A stretch of 64,000 nt of DNA from assembly GCF_900157385.1 (NCBI RefSeq), contig NZ_LT717701.1, positions 1,709,772 through 1,773,771 of the forward strand. The letters run 5' to 3'. This document shows, in pieces, positions 25,933 to 35,555 of this stretch. The first letter of the stretch is position 1, and every line of letters starts with the position of its first letter. Made by a program: the position numbers and the translations under genes. The DNA is from Mycobacterium terramassiliense. Its GTDB lineage: Bacteria; Actinomycetota; Actinomycetes; Mycobacteriales; Mycobacteriaceae. Below the pieces are notes generated by a model. That model did no database searches and had not been told where the DNA came from. It was given only the letters and a program-made list of their open reading frames with translations.

Positions 25933-26805
25933 GTGAGCGAACTGCGGTTGATGGCGGTGCACGCCCACCCCGACGACGAGTCCAGCAAGGGTGCGGCGAC
26001 ACTCGCCCGCTACGCCGACGAGGGTCACCGTGTGCTGGTGGTGACGCTGACCGGCGGCGAGCGCGGCGAGATTCTCAATCCGGCGATGGACCTGCCCGAC
26101 GTGCTGGAGCACATGGCCGAGATCCGCCGTGACGAGATGGCGAAGGCGGCGGAGATCCTCGGCGTGGAGCACACGTGGCTGGGTTTCGTCGACTCCGGCC
26201 TGCCCCAGGGCGACCCGCCGCCCCCGCTGCCCGACGGCTGCTTCGCGCTGGTGCCGCTCGAGGAACCGGTCGAGGCGCTGGTGCGGGTGATCCGCGAATT
26301 CCGGCCGCACGTGATGACCACCTACGACGAGAACGGCGGCTACCCCCACCCCGATCACATTCGCTGCCACCAGGTTTCGGTGGGCGCGTTCGAGGCGGCG
26401 GGCGACTACGCCCGCTTCCCGGAGGCCGGCGAGCCGTGGACGGTGTCCAAGCTGTACTACAACCACGGCTTCCTGCGCGCACGGATGCAGCTGCTGCACG
26501 ACGAGTTCGTCAAGCGCGGCCAGGAGGGGCCGTTCAAAAAGTGGCTCAAGCATTGGGATCCCGAGCACGACCCGTTCGAGTCCCGGGTGACGACGCGCGT
26601 CGAATGCTCGGCGTACTTCAGCCAGCGCGACGACGCCTTGCGGGCGCACGCCACCCAGATCGACCCGAACGCCGAATTTTTCGCCGCACCCATCGAATGG
26701 CAGCAAAGGCTATGGCCGACCGAGGAATTCGAGCTGGCCCGCTCCCGCGTCCCCGTCAAATTCCCCGAGGACGACCTGTTCGCCGGAATCGAGGGTGACG
26801 GGTGA
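25933..26805 (+). CDS. mca: Mycothiol S-conjugate amidase
   Basis: 290-residue zinc amidase of the MshB/Mca (LmbE) family. It cleaves mycothiol S-conjugates to release mercapturic acids for export, part of electrophile detoxification. The zinc motif is AVHAHPDDESSKGAATLA (His, Asp, Asp) and the third ligand His lies in GGYPHPDHIRCHQVS. The insert GGERGEILNPAMDLP and the KLYYNHGF block are typical of Mca rather than MshB. GTG start at 25933. The stop overlaps the next start (GTGA), so mca and the small membrane gene are translationally coupled. Confidence 0.94.
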   Translation: MSELRLMAVHAHPDDESSKGAATLARYADEGHRVLVVTLTGGERGEILNPAMDLPDVLEHMAEIRRDEMAKAAEILGVEHTWLGFVDSGLPQGDPPPPLPDGCFALVPLEEPVEALVRVIREFRPHVMTTYDENGGYPHPDHIRCHQVSVGAFEAAGDYARFPEAGEPWTVSKLYYNHGFLRARMQLLHDEFVKRGQEGPFKKWLKHWDPEHDPFESRVTTRVECSAYFSQRDDALRAHATQIDPNAEFFAAPIEWQQRLWPTEEFELARSRVPVKFPEDDLFAGIEGDG

Positions 26806-27081
26806 ATCACTACCTGATCGGGGTGATCGCGGACGGTCCGCACAACCACGGCCCCGATTTCGGCAAGGCCAGCCCGGTGGGCCTGTTGGTCGTCGTGCTG
26901 CTGCTGATCGCGATCCTGTTCCTGTTGCGGTCGATGAACCGGCAACTGAAGAAGGTTCCCAAAACGTTCGACCCCGAACATCCCGAACCCGACCAGGCCG
27001 CCGACGAGGGCACCGACACGGTCGGCGAAGACCCGCCGCGGGGGCAGCCGAACGGATCCGCGCGGGCGCCAGGACCCGGCG

Positions 27082-27095
<14 letters not shown>
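26802..27095 (+). CDS. Small membrane protein (Rv1083-like)
   Basis: 97-residue protein with one strong transmembrane helix (VGLLVVVLLLIAILFLLRSM, about residues 27-46), a basic KK patch after it and an acidic, Pro-rich, probably disordered C-terminus. The GTG start overlaps the mca stop by 4 bases and its own end overlaps the start of the next gene by 14 bases, so all three are read together. No function is known; location suggests a link to Mca or to the thioredoxin-like protein downstream. Confidence 0.8.
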
Positions 27096-29097
<2,002 letters not shown>

Positions 29098-29106
29098 TCC
29101 GGCGGT

Positions 29107-29112
29107 TACCCT
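29107..29112 (+). promoter_or_regulatory. Candidate -10 element of a leaderless promoter
   Basis: TACCCT (TANNNT) ends 7 bases before the ATG at 29120, with no Shine-Dalgarno between; fits a leaderless transcript for the isomerase gene. Confidence 0.45.
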
Positions 29113-29119
29113 GCGTCCC

Positions 29120-29503
29120 ATGCCGAACGCCACCGACAGGGTCCAAGCGATCACCGAGACCGTCAACCGCTACATCGAGCTGGTCGCCAAGGGCAGCGCC
29201 GACGACATCGTCGAGCTCTACGCCGACGATGCGACCGTCGAGGACCCGGTCGGCGGCGAGGTGCACATCGGGCGTCAGGCGATCCGCGGTTTCTACGCCG
29301 CGGTCAGCGACGTGCAGCGCGAATGCGAGCTGGTGACGCTGCGCGTGGCCGGCCATGAGGCGGCCTTCCAGTTCCGGCTGACGGTGACCGCGGGGGAGCA
29401 CAAGATGGTGATCGAGCCGATCGACGTGATGGTCTTCGATGCCCAGGGCAAGGTCGCCGCGATGAAGGCCTACTGGTCGACCGCCGACGTGCGGCAGCTC
29501 TAG
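29120..29503 (+). CDS. Delta5-3-ketosteroid isomerase-like protein (NTF2 fold)
   Basis: 127-residue NTF2/SnoaL-fold protein strongly resembling bacterial ketosteroid isomerases, which move the double bond of 3-keto-delta5 steroids. Three positions match the known catalytic set by motif: Tyr18 (VNRYIELV), Asp42 (the base, in ATVEDPVGGEVH) and Asp102 (VIEPIDVMVF). Length is normal for the family. I do not recall a counterpart at this position in H37Rv, where Rv1084 is followed by Rv1085c. Steroid activity is an inference, though the match is better than for generic NTF2 proteins. Confidence 0.82.
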   Translation: MPNATDRVQAITETVNRYIELVAKGSADDIVELYADDATVEDPVGGEVHIGRQAIRGFYAAVSDVQRECELVTLRVAGHEAAFQFRLTVTAGEHKMVIEPIDVMVFDAQGKVAAMKAYWSTADVRQL

Positions 29504-29512
29504 CGTCAGGCG

Positions 29513-30259
29513 TCAGGCGGGATTGCCGACGTAGAAGACCGCCAGCCACATCGCGATGTAGTGCAGGATCGCCGCGATCGCGGTGAAGGCATGGAAGAAC
29601 TCGTGGTAGCCGAACGTCTTCGGCCACGGGTCCGGCCAGCGCAGCCCGTAGAGCAGGCCGCCGATGCTGTAGAACGCGCCGCCGACGGCGAGCAGCACCA
29701 TCGCGGCCACCCCGGCGACGTGAATGATCGTCGGCGCGTACCAGACCGCCACCCAACCCAGCAACAGATACAGCGGCACGCCCACCCAGCGCGGCGCCGA
29801 GGGCCAGCACACTTTCAGCGCGACGCCCGCCAGGGCGCCGCCCCACACGATCCACAACACCACCCGCCCGTCCGCGGGCGGCATGGCCAGCATCGCGAAC
29901 GGTGTGTAGCTGCCCGCGATGAACAGGAAGATCATCGAATGGTCGAGCCGCTTCATCAGCGTGCGGCTCTTGGCGGATTTCCAATTGACGCGGTGATAGG
30001 TGGCGCTGACGCCGAACATCGCCACCGTGGCGAGGGCGTAGGCGAACGTCGTCAGGCCGGCGCGGGTGGATGCCACCGCCCAGGACACCGACACCAGGGT
30101 CGCGCCGCAGACAATCGCCAACCACGCGGAGTAGAAGTGGATCCAGCCGCGCATGCGCGGCTTGGACATGGCCTCGGCGGCACCCTCGACGAGCTGTTCG
30201 ACGGGATTACCTGGCGCGATGGCTTCTGTCTCGTGCGGCGCGTCGGTCTGGCTACTCAT
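29513..30259 (-). CDS. Hemolysin III/PAQR-type membrane protein (Rv1085c-like)
   Basis: 248-residue seven-helix membrane protein of the YqfA/hemolysin III (PAQR) family. Family residues: SATYHRVNW, LDHSMIFLFIAGSYTPFAML and the late HEFFHAFTAIAAILHYIA, whose His and Asp residues probably bind a metal. A polar N-terminus of about 40 residues precedes helix 1. Start at ATG 30259; the frame is open far upstream but that part is a shadow of the divergent Z-isoprenyl synthase. The hemolysin label is historical; role unknown. Confidence 0.86.
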   Translation of the reverse strand: MSSQTDAPHETEAIAPGNPVEQLVEGAAEAMSKPRMRGWIHFYSAWLAIVCGATLVSVSWAVASTRAGLTTFAYALATVAMFGVSATYHRVNWKSAKSRTLMKRLDHSMIFLFIAGSYTPFAMLAMPPADGRVVLWIVWGGALAGVALKVCWPSAPRWVGVPLYLLLGWVAVWYAPTIIHVAGVAAMVLLAVGGAFYSIGGLLYGLRWPDPWPKTFGYHEFFHAFTAIAAILHYIAMWLAVFYVGNPA

Positions 30260-30395
30260 GACTCCCTCGGGACTGCATTGCGTCGTGTTGCCGTTCGCTC
30301 CTTTGCGCCAACAGTAGCCGTGAATCGCCACAGCACGCTGCCGGACGTGCGGTGACGACGCGGAAATGCACGCCGGAATTTGGCGCCGGTCACAG

Positions 30396-30401
30396 TAGTG
30401 T
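30396..30401 (+). promoter_or_regulatory. Candidate -10 element before the Z-isoprenyl synthase
   Basis: TAGTGT (TANNNT) ends 8 bases before the GTG at 30410. No ribosome-binding site is seen, which suggests a leaderless or near-leaderless transcript and supports that start. Confidence 0.4.
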
Positions 30402-30409
30402 GGAGCTTC

Positions 30410-31198
30410 GTGGAGATCATCCCGCCGCGGCTCAAGGAGCCGTTGTACCGCGTCTACGAGCTGCGGCTGAGGCAGGGTTTGGCGGCCTCCAAATCCGAAC
30501 TTCCCCGCCACATCGCGGTGCTGTGCGATGGAAACCGCCGGTGGGCGCGCAACGCGGGCTACGACGACGTCAGCTACGGCTACAGAATGGGCGCCGTCAA
30601 GATCGCCGAGATGCTGCGCTGGTGCCAAGAAGCCGGCATCGAAATGACCACCGTGTATCTGCTCTCCACCGAGAACCTGCAGCGCGATCCCGACGAGCTG
30701 GCCGGGCTCATCGAGATCATCACCGATGTGGTGGAGGCGATCTGCGCGCCGGCCAACCGCTGGAGCGTGCGCACCGTCGGGGACCTCGCGCTGATCGGTG
30801 AGGAGCCGGCCCGCCGCCTGCGCGACGCGGTGGAATCCACCCCGGCCGAGGCGCCCTTCCACGTCAACGTCGCCGTCGGCTACGGCGGCCGCCGCGAGAT
30901 CGTCGACGCGGTGCGCGCGCTGTTGAGCAAGGAACTCGCTAATGGCGCCACGGCCGAGGAGCTCATCGACACGGTGACGGTCGACGGCATCTCCGAAAAC
31001 CTTTACACCTCAGGGCAACCCGACCCCGACCTGGTGATCCGGACGTCGGGGGAGCAGCGGCTGTCGGGATTCTTGCTGTGGCAAAGCGCCTACTCGGAGA
31101 TGTGGTTCACCGAGGCGCACTGGCCCGCGTTCCGCCGCGTCGATTTCCTGCGCGCGCTGCGCGACTACAGCCAACGGCATCGCCGCTACGGCAAGTAG
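30410..31198 (+). CDS. Short-chain Z-isoprenyl diphosphate synthase (Rv1086-like)
   Basis: 262-residue cis-prenyltransferase of the UppS family. The catalytic motif is HIAVLCDGNRRWARNAG; others are YLLSTENLQRDPDEL, LVIRTSGEQRLSGFLLWQ and SEMWFTEAHWPAFR. The M. tuberculosis counterpart Rv1086 makes omega,E,Z-farnesyl diphosphate from geranyl diphosphate, a precursor for decaprenyl phosphate in arabinogalactan synthesis; the same role is expected by orthology. GTG start at 30410 gives the length recalled for Rv1086. Confidence 0.9.
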   Translation: MEIIPPRLKEPLYRVYELRLRQGLAASKSELPRHIAVLCDGNRRWARNAGYDDVSYGYRMGAVKIAEMLRWCQEAGIEMTTVYLLSTENLQRDPDELAGLIEIITDVVEAICAPANRWSVRTVGDLALIGEEPARRLRDAVESTPAEAPFHVNVAVGYGGRREIVDAVRALLSKELANGATAEELIDTVTVDGISENLYTSGQPDPDLVIRTSGEQRLSGFLLWQSAYSEMWFTEAHWPAFRRVDFLRALRDYSQRHRRYGK

Positions 31199-31200
31199 CC

Positions 31201-31358
31201 CGTGCCGATCGCAAGCGCGGCGAAGCCGGGCGCGGCGGGTCGGCACGCATCGGGCCGTGCCGATCGCAAGCGCGGCGAAGCCGGGCGCGGCGGGTCGGCA
31301 CGCATCGGGCCGTGCCGATCGCAAGCGCGGCGAAGCGAGTCGGTACGTTTCGGACCGC
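31201..31358 (+). repeat. 55-bp tandem repeat, two exact copies plus a degenerate third
   Basis: Copies at 31201-31255 and 31256-31310 are identical. A third starting at 31311 keeps the first 26 bases, lacks an internal GGGCGCGGC-like segment, then diverges (to about 31358). Each unit has inverted ends (GTGCCGA ... TCGGCAC) able to form a hairpin. It lies two bases after the Z-isoprenyl synthase stop and just before an unknown membrane-protein gene. It is a candidate MIRU/VNTR-type locus. Confidence 0.88.
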
Positions 31359-31374
31359 GTGACAGACTAGGTGC

Positions 31375-32748
31375 ATGGCTGCGCTGTCGGCTGTCGTGTT
31401 CACGCTGAGCGGATGGCTGGGGTTGTACCTTCTCGCCCGCGATCCGCGGAAGCCGGTGCTGGCACTCGCGGCGGCGGGATTGTGCGGCTTCGCTTTGGTG
31501 GTGGCGCTGGACGCGGTGCGCTCCGTCGACGCCCCGCATCTCGCGCTGCTCGGGCGGCTCGAGATCTATTTGGTGGCGGTCCCCAGCGTGGCGTGGTTCG
31601 CGGTGCTCATCGAGCTGTCGCGGCCGGGCGATCACTGGCGGGTGCGCACCGGTGAGCTGCTGCTGATCGGGGGTGTCGCCGCGCTCACTTTGTTCGGGGC
31701 GATGATGGCCGGCACCGTCGAGGGCCCGCTGCGGCCGGGTCACGTGCTGATGATGGCCGTGATCTCGGTATCGACTCTGGGGGCGATGCTCGCCGCGCTG
31801 CGCCGGCGCGCCCAGCCGACGCCGGTCGCCGGCGTGGTGGTCATGGCGACCCTGTTCTTCGCGCTGGCCAACGCCATCCTGATCATTCCGCTCGGTCTGG
31901 TCCCCAGCCGGCTTGCCCTGGCCTCCACGGGCTTCGACGTCCTGGCGCTCGGCGTGGCGGTGGCGCTGTGGGACGCCTTCGACGAGGGCCAGGCGTTGCG
32001 CGCCGACATGCTGCGCTCGTTCGTGGGCTCGTCGGCGGTGGCCGTGCTGTTCGGCGGGCAGGCGCTGATCGGGCTCGCGGTGACCCGGCACGAGCCCACC
32101 ACGCAGACGGTGCTGACCGTGCTGATGTTCAGCACCCTGGCGATCGCGATCACGGTGCAGGTGCTGGCCGATCCGCTGGCCGGGGTGCTGGACCGGCTGG
32201 CGTTCTCCAGGTCGCCCTCGCTGCGCGCCGACCGCGCCGCGCTGCGCCACACCGGGGCGGCGCTGCCGCTGCGCTCGGCCGATCCGCTGGTCGACGTCGA
32301 CGACGACACCTTCGCCCGGCTCACCCGCCGGGCGCTGGGCCACTACGCCGACCTGACCAAGCTGGTCGCCAGCCCGCTGACGGCGCTGCCCGTGATCGAC
32401 GAGCGGCTGGCCGCGCGGGGCGCGCCCGATCAGCCGCTGGAGCGAGCCAACGAGCTCAAGGCCGTCCTCGCCGACGGGATCGCCCGGCTCAAACCCCGCA
32501 ACGCGGGCGATTTCGGCACCACCGAAGAGTGGCGTTACTACAACGCGCTGTACTTCCCCTACGTCGTCGGGGTGCGCGCGTACGCGCAAAACGCCACCGC
32601 CGCCGGATTGGACCCCACCGCCCGGCAGGCGTGGCAGTGGCTGGTCACCGAGGTCCCGCAGCGCTCCCTGCACAACTGGCAAAACGCCGCCGCCCGACTC
32701 ATCGCCGCCGATCTGCGCGAGCGCGTCAGCTTGGCGCGACGGGGGTAA
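31375..32748 (+). CDS. Uncharacterised membrane protein with soluble C-terminal domain
   Basis: 457 residues, not recognised. The first 270 or so hold about eight hydrophobic helices in the manner of 7TM sensor or histidine-kinase input modules (LSAVVFTLSGWLGLYLLA at the start, FVGSSAVAVLFGGQALIGLA near residue 220). The C-terminal 170 residues are soluble and helical (RRALGHYADLTKLVASPLTA, TEEWRYYNALYFPYVVG). No kinase, HTH or cyclase motif is seen. The ATG at 31375 follows the 55-bp repeat. In H37Rv this interval holds PE/PE_PGRS genes. Confidence 0.75.
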   Translation: MAALSAVVFTLSGWLGLYLLARDPRKPVLALAAAGLCGFALVVALDAVRSVDAPHLALLGRLEIYLVAVPSVAWFAVLIELSRPGDHWRVRTGELLLIGGVAALTLFGAMMAGTVEGPLRPGHVLMMAVISVSTLGAMLAALRRRAQPTPVAGVVVMATLFFALANAILIIPLGLVPSRLALASTGFDVLALGVAVALWDAFDEGQALRADMLRSFVGSSAVAVLFGGQALIGLAVTRHEPTTQTVLTVLMFSTLAIAITVQVLADPLAGVLDRLAFSRSPSLRADRAALRHTGAALPLRSADPLVDVDDDTFARLTRRALGHYADLTKLVASPLTALPVIDERLAARGAPDQPLERANELKAVLADGIARLKPRNAGDFGTTEEWRYYNALYFPYVVGVRAYAQNATAAGLDPTARQAWQWLVTEVPQRSLHNWQNAAARLIAADLRERVSLARRG

Positions 32749-32795
32749 CGCCGCAGGTTACGCTCCGGAAAGGTATTCCGACGCAAGGGGCAGCG

Positions 32796-32904
32796 ATGGC
32801 TTCAACCAAGATTCCGCCGGCAAAGGCCGTCCGGGTCGTCGAACTGGCCAGGCATTTTCTGAGCCGGCTCCACGCCCGGACCTTTCCCGGCGCCGGCCGC
32901 GCTG
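32796..32904 (+). other. Displaced 5' segment of the methyltransferase gene (probable frameshift)
   Basis: An ATG at 32796 preceded by AAGGGG begins a frame reading MASTKIPPAKAVRVVELARH, which resembles the N-terminal segment of the mycobacterial O-methyltransferase family whose remainder is encoded from 32905 in a different frame. The downstream frame has a stop at 32860-32862, so the join must fall between about 32863 and 32900. One extra G in the CCCGGCGCC stretch (about 32886-32893) would explain it: removing one base gives a continuous protein through FPAPAALMEM. Confidence 0.6.
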
Positions 32905-33888
32905 ATGGAAATGGTCATGAACGCCTGGGTTGCGCAGGCGATTACGGCCGCCGCCGACCTCGGCATTGCCGATGCACTGGCGAACGGGCCGCTGTCGGCA
33001 GAGGACCTTGCGACGGCGGTTGACGCGGACCGCGAGGCTCTGATCCGACTGATGCGGGCCCTGATCTCGCGCGGGATCTTCCGCCAGCGCCGCGACGGCC
33101 GCTACGACCTCACCCCACTGTCGCAACCTCTTCGCCGCGACGCCGAGGTATCCCTGGCGGCGTGGGCCCGATGGATGGGTTCGCCGGAGAATCGTGAGCA
33201 TTGGAGTCACCTGAGCGAAAGTCTCCGTCGCGGCGAGTGCGTCGCCTGCGAAACGCGGGGCGGATCCCTGTTCGAGTACCTGGCCGGTCAGCCCGAATTG
33301 CAGGAAATCTTCAACCAGGCCATGACCGGCATCTCGGAAATCTCGATCGCACCGCTCGTCGCCGCGTACGACTTCAGTCCCTACGCCACCATCGTCGACG
33401 TCGGGGGCGGCCGTGGCCGGCTGCTTGCCGCGATGCTGAACGCCGCGCCGCAGGCGCGCGGCATCCTCTTCGACCAACCTCATGTCGTCATCGACGCCCC
33501 GGCCGAACTGCGCAAACACCGGGTCTTGGACCGGGTTCGGATCGCCGAGGGGTCCTTCTTCGATGACGACATACCGGCCGACGGCGATGCGTACGTTCTC
33601 AAGAACGTCATTCACGACTGGCCCGACGAGCAGGCCGTGCACATCCTGTCCAACGTGCGGGCGTCGGCAGGCGCGGGCAAACATCTGCTGCTCGTCGAGC
33701 TCGTGATTCCGGCACACAACCGCGAGTTCGCGGGCAAGTGGCTGGACCTGGAAATGTTCGTCAGTGCCGCCTCGCGTGAGCGCACCGCGGACGAATACGG
33801 TCGGCTGCTCGAGCGCGCCGGGTTTGAGCTGAGTCGGGTGGTGGAAACGGTTTCACCGTTCAGCGTCGTGGAGGCGATCGCGGTCTAG
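32905..33888 (+). CDS. SAM-dependent O-methyltransferase (plant-type/hydroxyneurosporene family)
   Basis: 327 residues as read from ATG 32905. An N-terminal winged-helix dimerisation domain (AQAITAAADLGIADALANGP) is followed by a class I methyltransferase fold. The SAM motif is YATIVDVGGGRGRLLAAML and the catalytic-base region is LKNVIHDWPDEQAVHIL. The family methylates hydroxyls on small aromatic or polyketide-like molecules; the substrate is unknown. The first 35 or so residues of the family are encoded upstream in another frame, so the gene is either frameshifted or begins late. It sits in the segment replacing PE genes of H37Rv. Confidence 0.8.
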   Translation: MEMVMNAWVAQAITAAADLGIADALANGPLSAEDLATAVDADREALIRLMRALISRGIFRQRRDGRYDLTPLSQPLRRDAEVSLAAWARWMGSPENREHWSHLSESLRRGECVACETRGGSLFEYLAGQPELQEIFNQAMTGISEISIAPLVAAYDFSPYATIVDVGGGRGRLLAAMLNAAPQARGILFDQPHVVIDAPAELRKHRVLDRVRIAEGSFFDDDIPADGDAYVLKNVIHDWPDEQAVHILSNVRASAGAGKHLLLVELVIPAHNREFAGKWLDLEMFVSAASRERTADEYGRLLERAGFELSRVVETVSPFSVVEAIAV

Positions 33889-34087
33889 TCTCCCGCCGAC
33901 GGATCGCGCCACCGACCCCACCGTTTGAGACACGTGTGGAATTAATTGTCCCGGGCGGGAATAGCCGGTGGAAATCCCTGGTCATTCTCCTCGTGGCAGC
34001 AGTTGGCAGCGCCACGCGTCGATATGGCAGTGCTCTGGCGGCACGCTCAAACCAGTTCGACCCCCCGCCATCGCAAGGAGTGATCAC

Positions 34088-34501
34088 ATGACCGCAGTTT
34101 CCGGTCTCCCCACCCGACCCCTATACGACTCGACCGACTCGCTGCTGCGTTTCGCCATGCGTGCCGATGCCACGCTGACGGGGCTGTGCGGCTTGGGCGT
34201 CGCCTTCTTCGCCGACCAGATCTCGTCGCTGACGGGGCTGACGTCCGGCCAGGAGTACGCGGTGGGCGCGTTCTTCGTGCTTGCGGGCCTCGCCGTGTTC
34301 ACCCTCGCGGCGGCGCCGAACTTGCGGCGCGTCGGGATCGGCATCGTCGCGGCCAACATCGTCTTCACGCTGGCCGCAATCCTGGCCGCCGAGGCCTTGC
34401 CAATGACGGCCACCGGGGTGGCCGCGACGCTGGCCACGGGCGTCTACACCGCGGCGTTCGCCGGTTTGCAGTACCTGGGTGTGCGCCGCCTGGCGACGTA
34501 G
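34088..34501 (+). CDS. Small four-helix membrane protein
   Basis: 137 residues with four hydrophobic helices: GLCGLGVAFFADQI, EYAVGAFFVLAGLAVFTLAA, VGIGIVAANIVFTLAAILAA and AATLATGVYTAAFAGLQYLG. The short N-terminus is polar. AAGGAG lies 7 bases before the ATG, a good ribosome-binding site. The family is not recognised; similar small integral membrane proteins are common in actinobacteria. It ends directly against the coaA stop codon on the opposite strand. Confidence 0.78.
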   Translation: MTAVSGLPTRPLYDSTDSLLRFAMRADATLTGLCGLGVAFFADQISSLTGLTSGQEYAVGAFFVLAGLAVFTLAAAPNLRRVGIGIVAANIVFTLAAILAAEALPMTATGVAATLATGVYTAAFAGLQYLGVRRLAT

Positions 34502-35440
34502 CTACAGCTTGCGCAGCCGCAGCCGGTTGATGGAGTGGTCGGCGTCCTTGCGCAACACCAGGGTGGCGCGCGGACGGGTCGGCAGGATGTTCTCGACCAG
34601 GTTGGGCCGGTTGATCGAGCGCCAGATCTCCCGCGCGGCGGCGACGGCCTTGGTGTCGTTGAGGGCCGAGTAGTGGTGGAAGTGCGATTCCGGGTCGGCG
34701 AACGCCGTGCCGCGCAGCGACAGGAACCGGGACACATACCACTGCTCGATGTCCTCGATCCGGGCGTCCACATATAGCGAGAAGTCGAACAGGTCCGACA
34801 CCATCAGCGTCGGGCCGGTCTGCAGGACGTTGAGGCCCTCCAGGATCAGGATGTCGGGATGGCGGACGACGTGCTTGGCGCCGGGGATGATGTCGTACTT
34901 CAGGTGCGAGTACACCGGCGCGCAGACGTAATCCGCGCCGGATTTGACCGACGTCACGAACCGCATCAGCGCCCGGCGGTTGTAGCTTTCCGGAAAACCC
35001 TTGCGGTGCATCAAGTTTCGCCGATCCAGCTCCGCGTTCGGATAGAGGAAGCCGTCGGTGGTCACCAGGTCCACCCGGGGGTGGGGATCCCAGCGGGCCA
35101 GCAGCGCCTGCAGCACGCGGGCGGTGGTCGATTTGCCGACGGCGACGCTGCCGGCCACGCCGATGACGAACGGCACCGGCCGGTCCGGGTTTTGTTGCGG
35201 TTCGCCGAGGAACTCCGCGGTGGCGGCGAACAGCCGCTGGCGGGCGGCGACCTGAAGGTGGATCAGCCGGGCCAGCGGCAGGTAAACCTCTTCGACCTCC
35301 AGCAGGTCGATCTGCTCACCGAGGCCGCGCAGGCCGACGAGTTCCTCTTCGGTGAGGGCCAGCGGCGTCGACATACGAAGCGCACGCCATTGCTTCCGGT
35401 CGAACTCCACATACGGGCTCGGCTCGCTAAGCCGCGGCAT
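34502..35440 (-). CDS. coaA: Pantothenate kinase type I
   Basis: 312-residue CoaA, first step of coenzyme A synthesis (ATP-dependent phosphorylation of pantothenate). The P-loop is FVIGVAGSVAVGKSTTARVL (about residues 92-111). Other family blocks are VDLVTTDGFLYPN, RKGFPESYNRRALM, YDIIPGAKHVV and ILILEGLNVLQTG. The ATG at 35440 gives the length recalled for Rv1092c; the frame is open further upstream but that part overlaps the glyA 5' region. Confidence 0.95.
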   Translation of the reverse strand: MPRLSEPSPYVEFDRKQWRALRMSTPLALTEEELVGLRGLGEQIDLLEVEEVYLPLARLIHLQVAARQRLFAATAEFLGEPQQNPDRPVPFVIGVAGSVAVGKSTTARVLQALLARWDPHPRVDLVTTDGFLYPNAELDRRNLMHRKGFPESYNRRALMRFVTSVKSGADYVCAPVYSHLKYDIIPGAKHVVRHPDILILEGLNVLQTGPTLMVSDLFDFSLYVDARIEDIEQWYVSRFLSLRGTAFADPESHFHHYSALNDTKAVAAAREIWRSINRPNLVENILPTRPRATLVLRKDADHSINRLRLRKL

Positions 35441-35503
35441 GGTGCCAAGTGTTGCAGGGGCGGACGCGCGCCCGACGGCTGGGCTGGCTAAAGCCACCCT
35501 GGA

Positions 35504-35509
35504 TAGACT
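35504..35509 (+). promoter_or_regulatory. Candidate -10 element before glyA
   Basis: TAGACT (TANNNT) ends 7 bases before an in-frame GTG at 35517. If transcription starts at that G, glyA is leaderless with a start 39 bases upstream of ATG 35556. Confidence 0.45.
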
Positions 35510-35555
35510 GGCGCCCGTGACTGCCGCACCCGACGCCCGTACTGCCTCCACAGTG

